Assembly: GCA_030428255.1 (NCBI GenBank)
Contig: JAUIBT010000007.1
Coordinates: 62,001 to 126,000, forward strand
DNA length: 64,000 nucleotides
Reading direction: 5' to 3'
DNA from: Alphaproteobacteria bacterium
GTDB lineage: Bacteria > Pseudomonadota > Alphaproteobacteria > UBA7985 > JAUIBT01
How positions within the stretch are numbered: position 1 is the first letter of the stretch; the number at the start of each line of letters is the position of its first letter. Both the position numbers and the translations under genes were made by a program. Positions 61,586 through 64,000 of this stretch are shown piece after piece. Below the pieces are notes generated by a model. That model had not been told where the DNA came from, made no database searches, and was given only the letters and a program-made list of their open reading frames with translations.

Positions 61586-64000
61586 ATGGCTAAGGGGTTG
61601 CGTATTTCGCCTATGGTCGGAGTCTTTTTGTCCCTGACTTGGACCGCCTTTTTCCTCTCATACGCGATGTTTTCGGGTGCTGCTGCCAGCTTGCTGCAAG
61701 CCAGCTTGCCAGAGCTGTGTATGGTCGTTGCGGGGTTTTCTGCACCGCTGGTGCTGATCCGCAGCATGACGCGCAGCTTGCTTCAGGGCGCGCAAGCCCC
61801 TGGGAGCGCTGGGCAGCCAAGCGGCTTGACGACGGATCAATTCGCGGCGTTGAGCGAGCAGATCGATGCGCTCAAACGCGTGCAGCTTCTGCCCGAGAAT
61901 ACCGACAACCACATCAAAGCGATTACCAAAGCGTTTCGACAGCAGACCAAGGGCTTTGAGGCTTCGTGCAAGGGCCTGGCCGAGACGCTCGAGAAGATGA
62001 ACGGTGACATCGACACCGGCCGCTCAAAGGTTGAGGCCTTGCAATCGAGCTTGGTGGAGCAATCAGCCACCATTACCAAGACTTTGGACGCCCAGGCCAA
62101 GACCCTGGCGAGTAACAAGGAAAGCACCGAGGGCTTGCTGACCAGCCTGGAAGGGGCCACTGCCAAGAGCCGCGAGGCCACCGCTGAGGTGATCGAGCGC
62201 CTGGCTGACCCAATCAAGCTGGTTGAAGAGCGCATCGCCAAGAGCAGCAGCGAAATGGCCGCTTTGATCCAGGCGTTGGAAACCCAGTTGGATGAGACCG
62301 CTGAGGGCTTTGAAGCCGCGCGCCTGCTATCAGAAGACACCAAGCAAGCCGTGGCTTACCAGAGCCAAGAGCTGGCCGCTGTCGTGACCCACACCAACAA
62401 GCAGTTGGCGCACTTGGGCAGCAGCCTGCCGCAGCAGATCGACGCCATTGAAAAGCTGGGCGCTACCGCATCGGGCAAGGCCGCGGAACTCGAAGACCGC
62501 TTGACCCACCAACTCAACATTGCCGTGGACACTGCCCACGCTATGGCCGAGCGCAGCCAAACCATGCAGCAGACCTTCGCTCAGCAGGCCCAGCAGCTCG
62601 ACCAGCTTGCGGGCATGTTGGATGAGCTGTCAAACGGCGCTTCTAAGTCGATCGCTAAGGATCTGCGCAGCCTGATCGCTGAGTCCCAGCACGCCGCAAA
62701 GGCCTTGGGCCAAAGCAGCCATTCGGCGCGCGGCATGATGCAAGCCGTCTTTGATCGCCAGAACGATCTGGCCGCTCAGGCCATGCACGAGCTGAACAGC
62801 CGCATGGAGCGCATGATCGCCAGCATTCGTGACAGCTTTGCGGGTGCCGAATATGACGCTGGTCGTTTGGAGGAGGCTCTGGCCACCCTGGCGCAACGCG
62901 TCACCCATAGCATTGCCGAAAACGGGGATCGCATCGTTGGAGATCTGGAGCAGCGCATGGGCGGACTGCGTGAGCAGTCAGACTATTTGGGCGCGAGCCT
63001 GATGAACCACACCCATGAGGCCACCAAGGCCATGGACATGCGCTTGATGGGCTTTGACAAGCGCCGCCAGCAGTTGGATCACCACTTGAACGGCCTGACC
63101 GAAAACATGGCTCAGCAGATTGAGGGCCAAATGGGCGAGGTCATCGCCATGATCGGCCACAAGATGCAGTCGGTTGGTGGGGAGATCGACACGCTGCGCC
63201 AGACCTTGCAGCAGGTCGACCAAGTCAACCAGCAAGCCATCGATGCCGCCGCAGAGGCTTGGTTCCACAAGCTGCGCAACGCCACAGACCAGGTGTTGGG
63301 TGCGGCCGAGCAAGCCTTGCTTGAGTTCGAAGCCGAAGTGGCGAATTCGGCCTACCGCGTCAGCCATGCCGTTGAGCAGCAGACCGAAGTGGCCGCGCGT
63401 CAGAGCGAGCATCTGGCTGATCGTGCTGCCGAACGGGTCTCTGCCCGCCTGGTCAATCTGTTCGATACCGTCGAGGAGCGCGCGCGCTTGACCGAAGAGT
63501 CCGTGGCACGCACCGAAGCGGGCATGCGCGAAGGCATCAACAAGGTGGCCGACGATATGCGCCGCCTGCTGAACAGCTTTGCGGTCGATATGTCTGAAGC
63601 CAGCGACTCTGCGATCTCCAAGCTGATCGCTCAAGGTCGCGAGGTGCCTGAATTGGCAGAGCGCATGGCGGTCAGCGCACAAGAAGCGCTGTCGGTCCTG
63701 AAGCAAACCGGTGAGTCCTATGGCTCGCAGCGCCAACAAATCCGCAGCATCGTTAACGAGCTGGAGGAGATGGCAGGGCGCATCGAGCGGCGCGTCGCAG
63801 CGGTTGACGAGCAAGTGGATCGCGTTGGTGAAAACCTGGACAACCAGACCGATACCGTGCGCAGCCAGGTCGATCAGCTGCAGTCGTTGCTCACCAGCTT
63901 CCACGCCACAGGCGGCGAGCTGACCCGCGCCATCGAAGAGCGTGCCGCCCTGTTGGCCGAGAGCACCGAGCAAACCGGACACGTTGTCGAGAACGTTGAA
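61586..64000 (+). CDS. Large membrane-anchored coiled-coil protein (3' end outside window)
   Basis: Open from ATG 61586 (GGAAGAG upstream) to the last base, giving at least 805 residues. Two hydrophobic segments (about residues 9-30 and 38-60) lie at the N-terminus. The rest is an almost unbroken helical coiled coil rich in Ala, Gln, Glu, Leu and Ser, with repeats of about 35-40 residues such as LEEALATLAQRVTHSIAENG and FDTVEERARLTEESVARTE, of the kind seen in apolipoprotein-like or methyl-accepting-type rods. There is no recognisable enzymatic domain so far. The topology resembles polar scaffold proteins such as TipN, but homology is not claimed. A C-terminal domain beyond the window could change the picture. 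Confidence 0.8.
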   Translation, partial: MAKGLRISPMVGVFLSLTWTAFFLSYAMFSGAAASLLQASLPELCMVVAGFSAPLVLIRSMTRSLLQGAQAPGSAGQPSGLTTDQFAALSEQIDALKRVQLLPENTDNHIKAITKAFRQQTKGFEASCKGLAETLEKMNGDIDTGRSKVEALQSSLVEQSATITKTLDAQAKTLASNKESTEGLLTSLEGATAKSREATAEVIERLADPIKLVEERIAKSSSEMAALIQALETQLDETAEGFEAARLLSEDTKQAVAYQSQELAAVVTHTNKQLAHLGSSLPQQIDAIEKLGATASGKAAELEDRLTHQLNIAVDTAHAMAERSQTMQQTFAQQAQQLDQLAGMLDELSNGASKSIAKDLRSLIAESQHAAKALGQSSHSARGMMQAVFDRQNDLAAQAMHELNSRMERMIASIRDSFAGAEYDAGRLEEALATLAQRVTHSIAENGDRIVGDLEQRMGGLREQSDYLGASLMNHTHEATKAMDMRLMGFDKRRQQLDHHLNGLTENMAQQIEGQMGEVIAMIGHKMQSVGGEIDTLRQTLQQVDQVNQQAIDAAAEAWFHKLRNATDQVLGAAEQALLEFEAEVANSAYRVSHAVEQQTEVAARQSEHLADRAAERVSARLVNLFDTVEERARLTEESVARTEAGMREGINKVADDMRRLLNSFAVDMSEASDSAISKLIAQGREVPELAERMAVSAQEALSVLKQTGESYGSQRQQIRSIVNELEEMAGRIERRVAAVDEQVDRVGENLDNQTDTVRSQVDQLQSLLTSFHATGGELTRAIEERAALLAESTEQTGHVVENVE

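Noticed and set aside
62978-63982. 334-codon open frame on the minus strand
   Set aside because: Antisense to the coiled-coil gene; composition (Leu/Gln/His/Ala-rich) is what such a helical repeat gives when read backwards.

Overview
The window is a compact stretch of chromosome from an alphaproteobacterium. It is moderately GC-rich, densely coded on both strands, and has many ATGA/GTGA stop-start overlaps. Three signs point to Alphaproteobacteria: a GTTC-N7-GTTC SOS box in front of lexA, the gene order trpG-trpD-trpC-moaC-moeA-lexA, and a betICBA operon that includes choline sulfatase. Membership near Rhodospirillales or Rhodobacterales is a guess. Nothing suggests a plasmid or prophage. The only mobile-element debris is a small patch beside a tRNA-Pro gene.

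Layout. 1-3426: DUF3237 protein, DmdC-like acyl-CoA dehydrogenase and AGE-family sugar epimerase. 3446-6887: small SRPBCC and YbaN proteins, then the homogentisate dioxygenase/fumarylacetoacetate hydrolase pair, with a MarR-type palindrome in the promoter. 7185-12565: a secreted protein ending in an I78 protease-inhibitor domain, the AzlCD exporter coupled to a GNAT enzyme, a methyltransferase, a GFA protein and leucyl aminopeptidase. 12745-18080: betA, betB, betC and betI for choline and choline-O-sulfate to glycine betaine, with a BetI-type operator. 18108-21957: an SHMT-family enzyme, then a nitric-oxide-response group (NnrU, NsrR-like regulator, truncated haemoglobin) around a 35-bp inverted repeat, then the 5-formyl-THF ligase. 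22066-26167: agmatinase-family hydrolase, uronate-dehydrogenase-like SDR and kbl-tdh threonine catabolism. 26297-34963: HflKC, TfoX-like, DUF599, UbiG, aspartokinase, an FG-GAP-like secreted protein, an EamA transporter and a UbiH-family hydroxylase. 35074-35969: a 15-bp tandem array, tRNA-Pro(TGG), and a pseudogene patch where an IS630 transposase fragment is fused to a malonyl-CoA-synthetase remnant. 36059-39637: amidase, enoyl-CoA hydratase and PaaK-like ligase. 39819-47809: LexA, Moco and tryptophan genes, a HI0933 flavoprotein, DUF971 and Mrp. 47831-53795: a sulfite dehydrogenase soeABC operon that continues into an amidase. 54288-56948: a large secreted vWA/DUF11 protein. 57239-61214: a class III phospho-lyase/kinase pair, SCO1 and an SNase-like nuclease. 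61586-64000: a membrane-anchored giant coiled-coil protein cut by the window end.

How the genes work together. Several blocks suit an organism living on osmolytes and organosulfur compounds: choline sulfate to betaine (bet), sulfite oxidation to sulfate feeding electrons to quinone (soeABC), and amino-acid catabolism (hmgA/fahA, kbl/tdh). Molybdenum-cofactor genes moaC and moeA lie in the same region as the molybdoenzyme SoeA. A dispersed intergenic repeat with palindromic ends occurs as two long copies and one half copy. Each copy lies just after a gene and supplies or overlaps its stop codon.
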